NCBI GenBank assembly: GCA_035765635.1
Contig: DASTWZ010000044.1
Span: 1-64,000, forward strand
DNA length: 64,000 nucleotides
Origin: EW11 sp035765635
GTDB lineage: Bacteria > Verrucomicrobiota > Verrucomicrobiia > Opitutales > Opitutaceae
Direction: 5' to 3'
Shown here: positions 20,101 to 27,844 of the stretch, in pieces
How positions within the stretch are numbered: position 1 is the first letter of the stretch
How the letters are laid out: each line of letters opens with the position of its first letter
Made by a program: the position numbers and the translations under genes
The notes under the pieces: model-generated
What the model was told of the DNA's origin: nothing
Databases searched by the model: none
The model's input: the letters and a program-made list of their open reading frames with translations, nothing else

Positions 20101-20670
20101 GCCGTTCGCACCAACGTGGCGCTCGATTTGCGCGATATCGTGTTTGATAGCATCCGACCGCTGATGGACGGCGCTGCGGGCTCGCTCATTCCGAGCGCCA
20201 GTAATCTGACCTTCGACGCGCGCAGCCGTTTCAAGCAACAGGTCTATGTGCAGATGTTGCCCGAACTTGCCACCGAGGGATCGCCAACGCCCGAACTGCG
20301 CGAGTGGCGCTTCAACGCGATCACCAACTACACCTTCAGCCACGGCTTCTTGAAGGGTTGGAACATCGGCGGCGGAGTGCGCTGGCAGGACGAACTCGCG
20401 ACGGGCTTCCCGATCATCAACGATCCAGCTCTGGGCGCGCTACCCGACGTGCATCATCCGTATTACGGTCCCACTCAGACAGACTTCGACGCGTGGATTG
20501 GCTACACGCGCAAATTCGGAAAGTTCACCTTCAGCGCGCAGTTGAACGTGAAGAATATCGGCGTGGGCGACGAACTCATTCCGGTCTCGAGTCAGCCCGA
20601 TGGCACGATCGCCTCGTGGCGCATCCGCGAGCCGCAATACATCTCTCTGCGCACGACGTTCAAGTTCTGA
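17182..20670 (+). CDS. TonB-dependent outer-membrane receptor (1162 aa)
   Basis: Large TonB-dependent receptor predicted to import an oligosaccharide or other nutrient. The N-terminus holds a signal peptide (hydrophobic LIGLTCGIAATAFG) preceded by a long polar stretch, so starts at 17206 or 17233 are realistic alternatives. After 'VLEMSPFEVNA' come the plug domain (about residues 70-220, with RGPNAMLFGLGSPSGI) and a barrel ending in the terminal Phe (LRTTFKF). It is paralogous to the receptor at 4.6 kb in architecture, but the sequence is clearly divergent. It is followed by a hairpin terminator and then an SSS symporter, and preceded by operator site 1. This makes it the likely outer-membrane door of the 17-34 kb locus. 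No SusD partner is present. Confidence 0.9.
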   Translation: MNYNHSAAMEYPIVSQPMPIGRIRLRSLIGLTCGIAATAFGQTAPQASTDNDDGSVLEMSPFEVNAAQDTGYLASTAQSGTRLRTDLKDIASSISVVTKDFMNDVGAKDLQGLLVYTLGTEVNGVGGNFSDAGVVNNPNGAETDYDGAFASATPGTRVRGLTSADLSRDFFVSGLPMDSYNVDRVEISRGPNAMLFGLGSPSGIINSSLITARPDRNRTELELRTDQYGSFRSVLDHNQVLIPGKLAVRLAGVYEDQSYKVEEAWRRNKRAFLTATYRPFKNTTLKFSAEFGDIDSNLPEVRPPNDAYTQWFLMGRPAWNPSTGTGVLLGTPAPGWPTTVFTAAGAAAQTGGPAIDGTTTLNTGNLFGGQIGALGNGSHQMVIVFDDPNSSSPSLGLPGSDVIGFRHGNYDRLVRNPNGTFVAGSNTAQRGVRDWNYILNRVFHYNDITYNFWKAQQISDPAYFDFYNHMLHGPNKHEWADFQAYNGSIEQRFFDGKAGAELSFYHELLDNGNVIGLDSTISGYTLRVDMNSHLGNGEVNPNFGRPFVTAYSKATLREYQKNATRGTLYYDLDLRDVSGPEWLSKLLGRHRLTGTYTGLHNSAFLSNNNFAYATGVDYQMTEWGAVENLGSGRRALPIIRYLGPDVSGSATPVTGAFAVPTTQNLNGISSAKILYYNTPPTTSTVPGTWTEQSFGIVSAGEKDVDDVIRYASSTRERIDSFVGVAQSYWWDGLFVSTLGWRSDQVKTYDAGTVQIDPDTGLAILDGFDPVGITDQTETSFNYGFVLHSPEMIRRRLPWNSTISLIYNHADNFRPAGQRYDIYNNPLPAETGQTDEYGVTISALDGKFVLRATHYKTTSGLSSSLLSSMTTPLNNLVSLIDALRTENLRGTNAANPAGLAAFNAWYDGPIGSALRNTFRFRETTLANGQPDVISENRAGEVVATADVVSKGEEFEAIFNPTPEWRIAFNANRAEAVRTNVALDLRDIVFDSIRPLMDGAAGSLIPSASNLTFDARSRFKQQVYVQMLPELATEGSPTPELREWRFNAITNYTFSHGFLKGWNIGGGVRWQDELATGFPIINDPALGALPDVHHPYYGPTQTDFDAWIGYTRKFGKFTFSAQLNVKNIGVGDELIPVSSQPDGTIASWRIREPQYISLRTTFKF

Positions 20671-20681
20671 TCACGAGTCGT

Positions 20682-20719
20682 CCGCCCCCCCGAGTTTCAG
20701 GGGGGGCGGCGGTCGTTTC
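20682..20719 (+). terminator. Hairpin terminator after TonB receptor 2
   Basis: A perfect 10-bp stem CCGCCCCCCC/GGGGGGGCGG (20682-20691 with 20700-20709) has an 8-nt loop and is followed by a moderately T-rich tail. It lies 11 bases after the receptor stop. The weak T-run makes partial read-through to the symporter possible. Confidence 0.7.
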
Positions 20720-20784
20720 TTTGCTTCGTCCCGACGCCGGTCCCGACCGGTTTGCGCTGATTTCAAACCGTCAGTTTTTGCTGC

Positions 20785-22827
20785 ATGGGCCATCTCACTC
20801 TGCCCGATTTTCTCGTTATCGTTGCGTACCTGATTCTGGTTCTGGTGTTGGGACGCCGCGCCGGTCGTTCGTCGAAATCGGACGGCGAGGCGGGCTTTTT
20901 CCTCGCGGGTCGGAAGCTCGGAAAGGTTTATCAGTTTTTTCTGAATTTCGGGAACGCCACTGATGCGAACAATGCGATCAGCACGGCGAGCATCGTTTAT
21001 CAACAGGGCGTGTCCGGCGCGTGGCTCGCGTTTCAGATGGTTTTCATGAACCCGTATTTCTGGTTCATGAATGTTTGGTTCCGCCGCGTGCGGCTCTACA
21101 CGATGTCGGATTTGATGGAGGAACGCATGGGCAGTCGTGCGCTCGCTCAATTCTACGCCATCGTGCAGACGCTGATCACGGTGGTGGTGATCGTGGGTTT
21201 CGGAAATCTCGTGACCTACAAGTTGAGCACGGCGTTGGTGGTGAAACCCGAGGCGACGTGGACTTCCGCCGAGCGTGAGTCGATCGAAGGCTACCAGCGT
21301 CTGCGGGTGCTCGAGACCACGTTGGCGTCGGGCGCACTCGATCCGGCGGGACAGGTGGAACTCAAGACACTGCGGGAGCGCTCGGATCGCGGCGAGTTGC
21401 ACAAGTCGGTCTCTCCTCTGCAGCCGCTGCCGTTCTATCTTGTCTACACGCTGGTGGTCGGCGCGTACATTCTCATGGGAGGTATGGCGGCCACGGCGGT
21501 AAACGAGATCGTACAGAGCATTCTCATCGTCGCCTTCTCCTCGATGTTGATGCCGGTTGGCCTGCACGCCATCGGCGGGTTTCACCAGCTCGCGGCGCGC
21601 GTTCCCGACACGATGCTGGAATTTTTCGGCAAGAGCGGCGTCAGCCGCGTCACGGGACTCACGATTGCGGCGGTGTTCGCGGTCTCGTTTGTGCAGATCA
21701 CGGGGATCATGGGAAACATGACGATCAGCGGTTCGGCACGCGATGAATTCGCAGCGCGCTGCGGCGCAGTGACCGGGACCTACGCGAAGCGGCTGATGAT
21801 CATCCTCTGGTCCTTCTGCGGACTGATCGGTTTTGCCTATTACACCGGTGAGCGCGGGCTTGCGGACCCCGATCTCGTCTGGGGAGCGATGTCGCGCGAC
21901 CTGCTCGGGCCCGGCTTGCTCGGCGTGATGCTCGCAGGCGCGCTCGCGGCCAACATGTCGTCAGTGGCCACCCAGACGATGTCGGCCTCGGCCCTGCTGG
22001 TGCGCAATGTGTGGCAACCACTCCGCCCGGCGATGAGTGAAGCGGCGACCATTCGCGCGGGACGCTGGATGATCGTCGCGGTCCTCGGGCTGGGCGTGTT
22101 GGCGGCGACACTGACGCAGAACATCTTCACGTTTTTTCAACTGATGCTCACGATCAACGTGCCTTTTGGCGCGGTGGTGTTGCTGATGTTTTTCTGGCGA
22201 CGACTGACGGTGCCGGCGGTGTGGTTTGCGGTGATTTTTTGCACCGCGCTTAACCTCGTGGGGCCGGTGGCGCTCGTGAAGATTCCGGCGGTGCGCGCGG
22301 CCGAGTCGCTCACTGTGCGCGTGAAGGATGCGACGGGGCAGATGACGCCGGTGTATTTCGAGAGCGTGGTCAATCTTCGTCCGGGTGATCCGGCGAGCCC
22401 GCTCGAGGGACGCGACCGGTTCCACACCGAACTTTACGTGCTGAATGCGCTGGGGATGCCGGTTGAAACAATGACACCCGGACATCGTTTTGCCGCGCGA
22501 CTCTTTTTCGACGCGGGATTGCCGTTTGTGTTGTTGCTGGGCCTGAGTCTGGTGACGCGTGCGCCGTCGAAGACGCGGCTCGATCATTTTTTTGGGAAAA
22601 TGAAAACGCCCGTCGCCGCCACGCCCGAACTCGATGAGGTGGAGCTGTTGGCCACGGAACGAAATCCGGCTCGTTTCGATGACACGAAACTCTTTCCGGG
22701 ATCTTCCTGGGAATTCACGAAGTGGAACCGCGTGGACGGGCTCGGTTTTCTCGCATGTTGCGCGGTGTCCGGCGCGCTCGTCGCGTTCTTCTGGGGCGCG
22801 GTGCAATGGGTCAAGGCGTCAGCGTGA
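20785..22827 (+). CDS. SSS-family sodium:solute symporter
   Basis: A 680-residue polytopic inner-membrane transporter of the solute:sodium symporter family (PF00474). The opening HLTLPDFLVIVAYLILVLVLGRRAGR is the first membrane helix. The 'FFLAGRKLG' and 'GNATDANNAISTASIVYQQG' segments match the sodium- and substrate-site regions of the family. It is about 130 residues longer than classical SSS proteins because of a charged insertion (about residues 155-210) and an extra loop (about 500-560). Such long forms are common in Planctomycetes and Verrucomicrobia. It lies between the TonB receptor and the oxidoreductase and probably carries the locus substrate (a sugar, uronate or sialate-like acid) into the cytoplasm. 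Confidence 0.88.
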   Translation: MGHLTLPDFLVIVAYLILVLVLGRRAGRSSKSDGEAGFFLAGRKLGKVYQFFLNFGNATDANNAISTASIVYQQGVSGAWLAFQMVFMNPYFWFMNVWFRRVRLYTMSDLMEERMGSRALAQFYAIVQTLITVVVIVGFGNLVTYKLSTALVVKPEATWTSAERESIEGYQRLRVLETTLASGALDPAGQVELKTLRERSDRGELHKSVSPLQPLPFYLVYTLVVGAYILMGGMAATAVNEIVQSILIVAFSSMLMPVGLHAIGGFHQLAARVPDTMLEFFGKSGVSRVTGLTIAAVFAVSFVQITGIMGNMTISGSARDEFAARCGAVTGTYAKRLMIILWSFCGLIGFAYYTGERGLADPDLVWGAMSRDLLGPGLLGVMLAGALAANMSSVATQTMSASALLVRNVWQPLRPAMSEAATIRAGRWMIVAVLGLGVLAATLTQNIFTFFQLMLTINVPFGAVVLLMFFWRRLTVPAVWFAVIFCTALNLVGPVALVKIPAVRAAESLTVRVKDATGQMTPVYFESVVNLRPGDPASPLEGRDRFHTELYVLNALGMPVETMTPGHRFAARLFFDAGLPFVLLLGLSLVTRAPSKTRLDHFFGKMKTPVAATPELDEVELLATERNPARFDDTKLFPGSSWEFTKWNRVDGLGFLACCAVSGALVAFFWGAVQWVKASA

Positions 22828-22926
22828 TCGCGGGCTTTATCACCCTGAAATTCCTGAGCGCATTCTTGCGCCGTCGCCTCGCGGTGATGCTGCTCGCTGT
22901 TCTCGGCTCGTCGGGTTTCTCTCCTC

Positions 22927-23967
22927 ATGGAAAATAAGTTGCCGGTGGTGTTCGTCGGCTTGCGGTTTGGCCGCGTGCTGCTCGACCGCGTGATGCGCGG
23001 CGAGGAAGGCGGGGCAGTGCGCGTGGTTGGGGTCTGCGATCTCGACCTCGCGCTTGCCCGACGCGTTGGGAGCGAACTCAGCTTGAAGGTGTATGAGAGT
23101 TTGGACGCGGTGCTCGCCGATCCGGCGATCCCGGCGGTGGTGCTGCTCACTCCTCCGGGCGGCCGCGCGGAGTTGGTGCGACGTTGCATTTCGGCGGGCA
23201 AGGACGTGATGACAACGAAGCCCTTCGAGCGGGATTCGGCGGCCGCGGCGGCGGTCCTGTCCGAAGCCCGGCGAGCCGGTAGGGTGGTGCACGTGAACTC
23301 GCCGAACCCAGCTTCGCCCGATCTGGCTGTAATCGGAAACTGGATACGCGAACACGATCTTGGCCGACCCGTGGCGGCGCGGGTTGAAATGCTCGCCAGC
23401 GTGCGCGAGGAGGCAGACGGCACTTGGTATGATGATCCGCGGCGTTGCCCGCTCGCGCCGATGTTTCGGATCGGGATCTACGCCATCAACGACGTCGTGC
23501 GCCTCTTCGGCCCGGCGCGGCAGGTTTTCGCGCAGGGGGAGCGCTTGCGCACGGGGCGGCCCACGCCCGACCAGGCGCAGTTGGCGATTTCGTTTCACGG
23601 CGGAGGCATGGCGAGCGTGCTGGCCTCGTTCTGCTGCGACGATGGCAGCAGCTATCTGAATAGTCTGCTGCTGCACTGCGAGCGCGGCACGATTCACCGG
23701 AATCTCGACCCGGCGATGCCCTGGTTGGCGCCCGACGACTACACGGCGCGCCTGAGTCTCGTAAAAGCTGACGGTGCGAGCCGCCGCGTGATCGAAGTTC
23801 GCGAGGCGATCGGGCGCAGCGGCGCGTATCTGTGGGATGAATTTGCCGCGGCCGTGCGGCAGCGCCGTCCCCTCGGCGAGGCCGATTGCGCGGTGATCGT
23901 CAACGGCCTGCGCGTCGTCGAAGCCATGGCCGAGAGCGAACGCACGGGCGCGGCGGTAAAATTGTGA
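22927..23967 (+). CDS. Gfo/Idh/MocA-like oxidoreductase
   Basis: A 346-residue protein with an N-terminal Rossmann domain (residues 1 to about 125) and a C-terminal alpha/beta substrate domain. The second-strand 'GVCDLDLALA', 'LLTPPGGRAELVRRCISAGKDVMTTKPF' (the family's EKP position read as TKP) and 'GIYAINDVVRLFG' segments fit the family. The normal GxGxxG loop is replaced by GLRFGR, so nucleotide binding may be altered. Members usually oxidise or reduce sugars and sugar acids with NAD(P). It lies 99 bases downstream of the SSS symporter and probably shares its transcript. The 3' end is duplicated just past the stop codon. Confidence 0.82.
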   Translation: MENKLPVVFVGLRFGRVLLDRVMRGEEGGAVRVVGVCDLDLALARRVGSELSLKVYESLDAVLADPAIPAVVLLTPPGGRAELVRRCISAGKDVMTTKPFERDSAAAAAVLSEARRAGRVVHVNSPNPASPDLAVIGNWIREHDLGRPVAARVEMLASVREEADGTWYDDPRRCPLAPMFRIGIYAINDVVRLFGPARQVFAQGERLRTGRPTPDQAQLAISFHGGGMASVLASFCCDDGSSYLNSLLLHCERGTIHRNLDPAMPWLAPDDYTARLSLVKADGASRRVIEVREAIGRSGAYLWDEFAAAVRQRRPLGEADCAVIVNGLRVVEAMAESERTGAAVKL

Positions 23968-24006
23968 GCGGACGCATGGGCGCGGCGGTCAATTTGTGAG
24001 CGGACG
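23941..24006. repeat. 33-bp tandem duplication over a stop codon
   Basis: The last codons and stop of the oxidoreductase gene (around GGGCGCGGCGGTAAAATTG) are repeated once with period 33 and few differences. The second copy lies wholly outside the gene. Confidence 0.8.
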
Positions 24007-24113
24007 CGGACCGGAGCGAGCGCTGGCCTCCGGCCGGCGTTCGCCGGCTTGCGGAGCGCAGGCGTCGCGCCTGCAGACCTATTCAAAGCGGCGTCAGCCG
24101 CGGACTTTCTCTT

Positions 24114-24732
24114 CGGCTCCGACGAGTCCGCGGCTGACGCCGCCGTAGAAAAGGGTGGCAGGCGAGAGGACGCCTGCGCTCCGAATACCGCGCGACCGCG
24201 TTTGGAAACGCGGCCGCTCAAGGCCGGCGCCTTGCCCGCAACGGAGCGCCGGCCTCCCGGCCGGCCAACCTAATTTATTGCGGCGCCAGCCGCGGACTCG
24301 ATTCGGCGAGAGGCGGCGATTGAGTGCGTCCGCGCTTGGGGCGCGGACTGTAAATAGAATGCCGGCGAGGACGCCGGCGCTCCCAGTTGGCCGACATCGG
24401 CGAGACGCCGACGCTCGGTGGATTCTCTGCGGCTCCGACGAGTCCGCGGCTGACGCCGCCGTAGAAAAGGGTGGCAGGCGAAACGCCTGCGCTCCGAATA
24501 CCGCGCGACCGCGTTTGGAAACGCGGCCGCTCAAGCCGGCGCCTTGCCCGCAACGGAGCGCCGGCCTCCCGGCCGGCCAACCTAATTTATCGCGGCGCCA
24601 GCCGCGGACTCGATTCGGCGAGAGGCGCGATCGAGTGCGTCCGCGCTCGAGGCGCGGACTGTAAATAGAATGCCGGCGAGGACGCCGGCGCTCCCAGTTG
24701 GCCGACATCGGCGTGACGCCGACGCTCGGCCG
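24114..24732. repeat. Two near-identical tandem ~310-bp non-coding repeats
   Basis: Copy 1 spans 24114-24429 and copy 2 spans 24430 to about 24732. They differ by a few substitutions and short indels. Each contains several nested GC palindromes, such as GGCCTCCCGGCCGGCC and CGCGACCGCGTTTGGAAACG, and each ends with the left arm of the family B palindrome. They lie between convergent genes (oxidoreductase and PL1-like gene). Open frames here are repetitive and overlap on both strands, so I call no gene. The flanks 24007-24113 and 24830-24983 hold further degenerate pieces of the same phrases. Confidence 0.85.
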
Positions 24733-24829
24733 ATGCCCCGGCACTCGGCGACTATGCCCCGCTCGGCCGCCGAGTGCGCCTTTCCAAGGCGCGGGAGGCA
24801 CTGGGAGCGCTGGCGTCCTCGCCGGCATT
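24669..24829. repeat. ~160-bp palindromic element, family B copy 1
   Basis: 29-bp arms (24669-24697 and 24801-24829, beginning AATGCCGGCGAGGACGCC) are inverted repeats with one mismatch. The interior also contains nested inverted phrases (GCACTCGGCG with CGCCGAGTGC). The whole element recurs at 40313-40469. Confidence 0.85.
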
Positions 24830-24983
24830 CAGCGGCATTTGACGGCCCTTCGTGATACACGCCTGCGCTCCGAATACCTCGCGACCGCGTTTGGAAACGC
24901 GGCCGCTCATGCGCAGCGAGCGTTCTAATGCGATCGGGAGACCAACGCGCTCATGAGCCCAACCGATCAGGGCCCTAATGCGC

Positions 24984-27632
24984 CTAGGGGGCCGTGATCG
25001 CCAGGTCGTCGAAGCTTGCGTCGGCGAGATAGGTGCCGACACCCGCCTTGCCGAGGGTGAACGCAGCGGGATTTGAATCGGTTCCGGAAACCAGGACCTG
25101 TCCATTCACGTAGCCTTTCAGCTGCGTCGCCGAAGCCGGGCCGCTGATCTCCAGCCGCAGAGTGTACCACGTTCCGAGCGCGAAACCGGGAACCGTCACC
25201 GCTGAAGTGCCGGGAATGAAAACCGAGCCGCCGGCGGACGTGACTTTTTTCAACTCGAGCGTGCCGCCTGAGCGGAGCGCGAGAAAGTAGGAGTTGTTGA
25301 TATCCTGATATCGGCCGTACACGGCAACGAAGCCGGTCGGCCCGCCGACACTGTTGACGCGCACGTCGGCTTGGATCGTCTGGTCTCCCCAGGTGGTGGC
25401 CGCGGTGGGCACGAGACGAGCGCCGCCGGATGTGCTCGATTGTTGGAGAACTCCTGAGCTGACAGCCCAGGTGCCATTGGTCGCGCTCCAACCTGTGGAG
25501 TTGCCGTCATCAAAATCATCGACGACCTGCGGCACGTCGGTGGCGAAAGGACTGCTGAAAACATCGTCGAAGTCCGCGCTCGCCATGTACGTGACCAACG
25601 CCGTGTGGCCCGATGGAATCGGAGTGGAATCGGTGCCCGAGAGCGTGATCGAGGCCGAGGTGGTGAGGTTGGTGACAGTGGCGCTGATAGCGCCTCCCAC
25701 GGCGCTCAGGCGAACTTTGTACCACACGTTCGGATCGACGTCGAAGTTGGTCACCGACTGGAAGGTCGTGATGCTGCTGCCATCGATCTTGCGGAGCTGG
25801 ACGGTCGAGGGCTCGCGAAGGGCGACGTAGTAGGAATGCGTGAGATCGCGAAAACGGGCATGAAGCCCGACCCAGCGATCGGTGCCGTTGAAGCTCAGGG
25901 GGAGCACCTTGGCCTCGACCACCTGATCGGTCCAACTTGTGCCGCCGAGTTCGGCGCGTGCGTCAGCCGAGGTGTTGGACTGGCGGTAAGCGCCGCTGGT
26001 GACCGACCAGGAAGTGGTACCGAGAGGGGACCACCCAGAGTCGTTGCCGTCGGAGAACGTGTCGAACGCGGAGAGCTTGGCGTTCAACGTGTCTTGGACC
26101 GCTGGCGTGAATGTGCTGTGCACCCAGTTTTCGATCCGGCTGTAGCCATTCGCTTCGATGGTGTTGGGGCTGCTCGGCACGGTGCGGGTGGCGGTGACTG
26201 TGCCCCACTCGGGGAAACCGGCGAGTTCACCAGAGGCGAAGGTGCCGTCGACAACGCGTTCCGCCGGGCTGTCGATGAAGGCGCCGATTACGTCGTTGGG
26301 ATCGCGATAACGCTGCCGCACTTGATCGACGATGCGGGCATCAACCGCATCGCGCGCCGCCGGGCGAGCGCCGGCGTTGGCCAGCACGTAGGTCTCGATG
26401 TTGCTCGCGCCAGTGATGAGGGCGGGGAGGTTGAGCGACGCGCTGGTGAAGACAGAAGGTTCGCTGGTGAGGTGCGTGACGGAAGTGGGCGCATTCGTGA
26501 GGCTGACATTCCATTGGTCTCCGTTCGTCGGATTCCAAACGGTCGTGCCGGCGACGTTCGAAGCGTTGCCCGTGAGATACACGCTCGTGTTGGTCGGCGG
26601 GCTCGTGAAATTGATCGCGGTGGTGTCGGTATTTCCGCTCTGCATGAGAACGACATTGCCCTTGATCGAGGCGACCAGGTCGCGGTTTTGCGTGCCGGCG
26701 CTGCCTACCTGAATGCGATTACCCCGCCACGTGCCGGGGTGGTAAACGAGATTGTTGACGATCAGGACGTCGCTGACGTCGTCGCGCATCATCGGATTCC
26801 GCTGTTCATTGAAGGCGAAAAGATTTCGCAGCATGGAAATGCGGGTGGAATTCCGGCCGATGATCGGCCCCATGCAGTGCGCCTCTGGAGTGCCGGAGCC
26901 GTTGTCATTCGAGGTGTGCCCCGTCTCCCGGAGCGCTTCGGCGAAGATGCAGTTGGAGAACGTCACATCGGAAATGGTGCCCGCGCCGGACTTTCCCCAG
27001 TCGCCGTTGCCCCACGTGCTGACAACCTCGTCGCAGGACCAGGTGTGAGAACAGTGGTCGATGATGACGTTGTACGCCTGCGTCTGTTCGTTGGCTGGCG
27101 TATCGGGATTGTCCTTGGCCGCGCCGACCACGACGGAGTCGCGTTGCGCCATCTCGTAGCCGGGATTGATCCGAAGCGGATTCGTCGAAATCGTGCCGTT
27201 GGCGGGGGAGAGGTGAAGCTTCCGCGAAGGGCGGAAGGCGATGTGCTGGATGATGACGTCGTTCGTCCTCACATTGATGACATGGCCTTCGATGATGATG
27301 CCGGGCGCCGGAGCGGTTTGGCCGAAGACGGTGACGTGACTGTGTTCAGGCAACAGCGTGATCTGGGAGTTGAGCCGAATGATGCCTGACACCTCGAAGA
27401 TGATATAACGCGGACCGGGAGTGAGCAGCGCTTCGCGCAGCGATCCGGAGCCGGTGTCATTCAGGTTAGTGACTTTGATGACCGCCGCATTCAGATCGCG
27501 GCCGCCAACGGTTTCCGAGCCAAAGCCTGCCGCTCCGGGGAAAGCGGGCAGGGCCATGATCTGCGCGGTACCTCCAAAAAAAAGCCCACTCGCGAGGAGC
27601 AGGCGCACACGATGCATCAGAAACGATTTCAT
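24984..27632 (-). CDS. Secreted PL1-like pectate lyase with two lectin-like modules
   Basis: A secreted protein of about 882 residues. The ATG at 27632 gives a good signal peptide (KSFLMHRVRLLLASGLFFGGTAQIMA). The right-handed beta-helix domain (about residues 25-440) opens with FPGAAGFGSETVGGR and 'VTNLNDTGSGSLREAL', typical of the PL1 pectate-lyase superfamily. It also holds 'IIDHCSHTWSCDEVVS' and 'RNPMMRDDVSDVLIVNNLVYHPG'. Two related C-terminal modules of about 180 residues follow (DTFSDGNDSGW... and DDFDDGNSTGW...). They resemble concanavalin-type carbohydrate-binding folds. The substrate could be pectate or another acidic glycan. The catalytic Arg was not assigned with certainty. It has its own promoter with operator site 2 and is convergent with the oxidoreductase across the repeat cluster. 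Confidence 0.82.
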   Translation of the reverse strand: MKSFLMHRVRLLLASGLFFGGTAQIMALPAFPGAAGFGSETVGGRDLNAAVIKVTNLNDTGSGSLREALLTPGPRYIIFEVSGIIRLNSQITLLPEHSHVTVFGQTAPAPGIIIEGHVINVRTNDVIIQHIAFRPSRKLHLSPANGTISTNPLRINPGYEMAQRDSVVVGAAKDNPDTPANEQTQAYNVIIDHCSHTWSCDEVVSTWGNGDWGKSGAGTISDVTFSNCIFAEALRETGHTSNDNGSGTPEAHCMGPIIGRNSTRISMLRNLFAFNEQRNPMMRDDVSDVLIVNNLVYHPGTWRGNRIQVGSAGTQNRDLVASIKGNVVLMQSGNTDTTAINFTSPPTNTSVYLTGNASNVAGTTVWNPTNGDQWNVSLTNAPTSVTHLTSEPSVFTSASLNLPALITGASNIETYVLANAGARPAARDAVDARIVDQVRQRYRDPNDVIGAFIDSPAERVVDGTFASGELAGFPEWGTVTATRTVPSSPNTIEANGYSRIENWVHSTFTPAVQDTLNAKLSAFDTFSDGNDSGWSPLGTTSWSVTSGAYRQSNTSADARAELGGTSWTDQVVEAKVLPLSFNGTDRWVGLHARFRDLTHSYYVALREPSTVQLRKIDGSSITTFQSVTNFDVDPNVWYKVRLSAVGGAISATVTNLTTSASITLSGTDSTPIPSGHTALVTYMASADFDDVFSSPFATDVPQVVDDFDDGNSTGWSATNGTWAVSSGVLQQSSTSGGARLVPTAATTWGDQTIQADVRVNSVGGPTGFVAVYGRYQDINNSYFLALRSGGTLELKKVTSAGGSVFIPGTSAVTVPGFALGTWYTLRLEISGPASATQLKGYVNGQVLVSGTDSNPAAFTLGKAGVGTYLADASFDDLAITAP

Positions 27633-27689
27633 GATCGAGTGAGTGTGAGGGGTTGCTGGCGGTCTCCGGAATGGAAAGCGCGCCAATAT

Positions 27690-27703
27690 CTAATGCGCAT
27701 GTG
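27690..27703 (-). promoter_or_regulatory. Putative operator site 2 (upstream of PL1-like gene)
   Basis: CTAATGCGCATGTG, within TCTAATGCGCATGTGA, matches the 17 kb and 30.6 kb sites around an ATGCGCAT core. It lies 58 bases before the PL1-like start. On the coding strand it is followed by TAGATATT, a possible -10 region, so binding there could block the polymerase. Confidence 0.55.
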
Positions 27704-27844
27704 AAAAATCGACGAATGACAAGCTTTAAGCTCGGCCAACTCAGATTTCCTCCGTTTTTGGCCCGAATTATAGGGGATTTCCGGCCAGTGTACGCGGCTG
27801 CTTTGCCCTGGTGGAGCAAGCACCGCGTGGAGTCGGCTGGACCG

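Noticed and set aside
24114..24833. Possible CRISPR array
   Set aside because: Only two ~310-bp copies with no short regular repeats and unique spacers, and no cas genes nearby.
24000..24928. Several open frames in the repeat cluster
   Set aside because: They follow the tandem repeat on both strands, are Arg/Pro/Ala-rich and mutually overlap. They are best explained by GC-rich repeats.
25605..27389. 594-codon plus-strand frame antisense to the PL1-like gene
   Set aside because: No family features. The opposite strand has signal peptide and beta-helix motifs.
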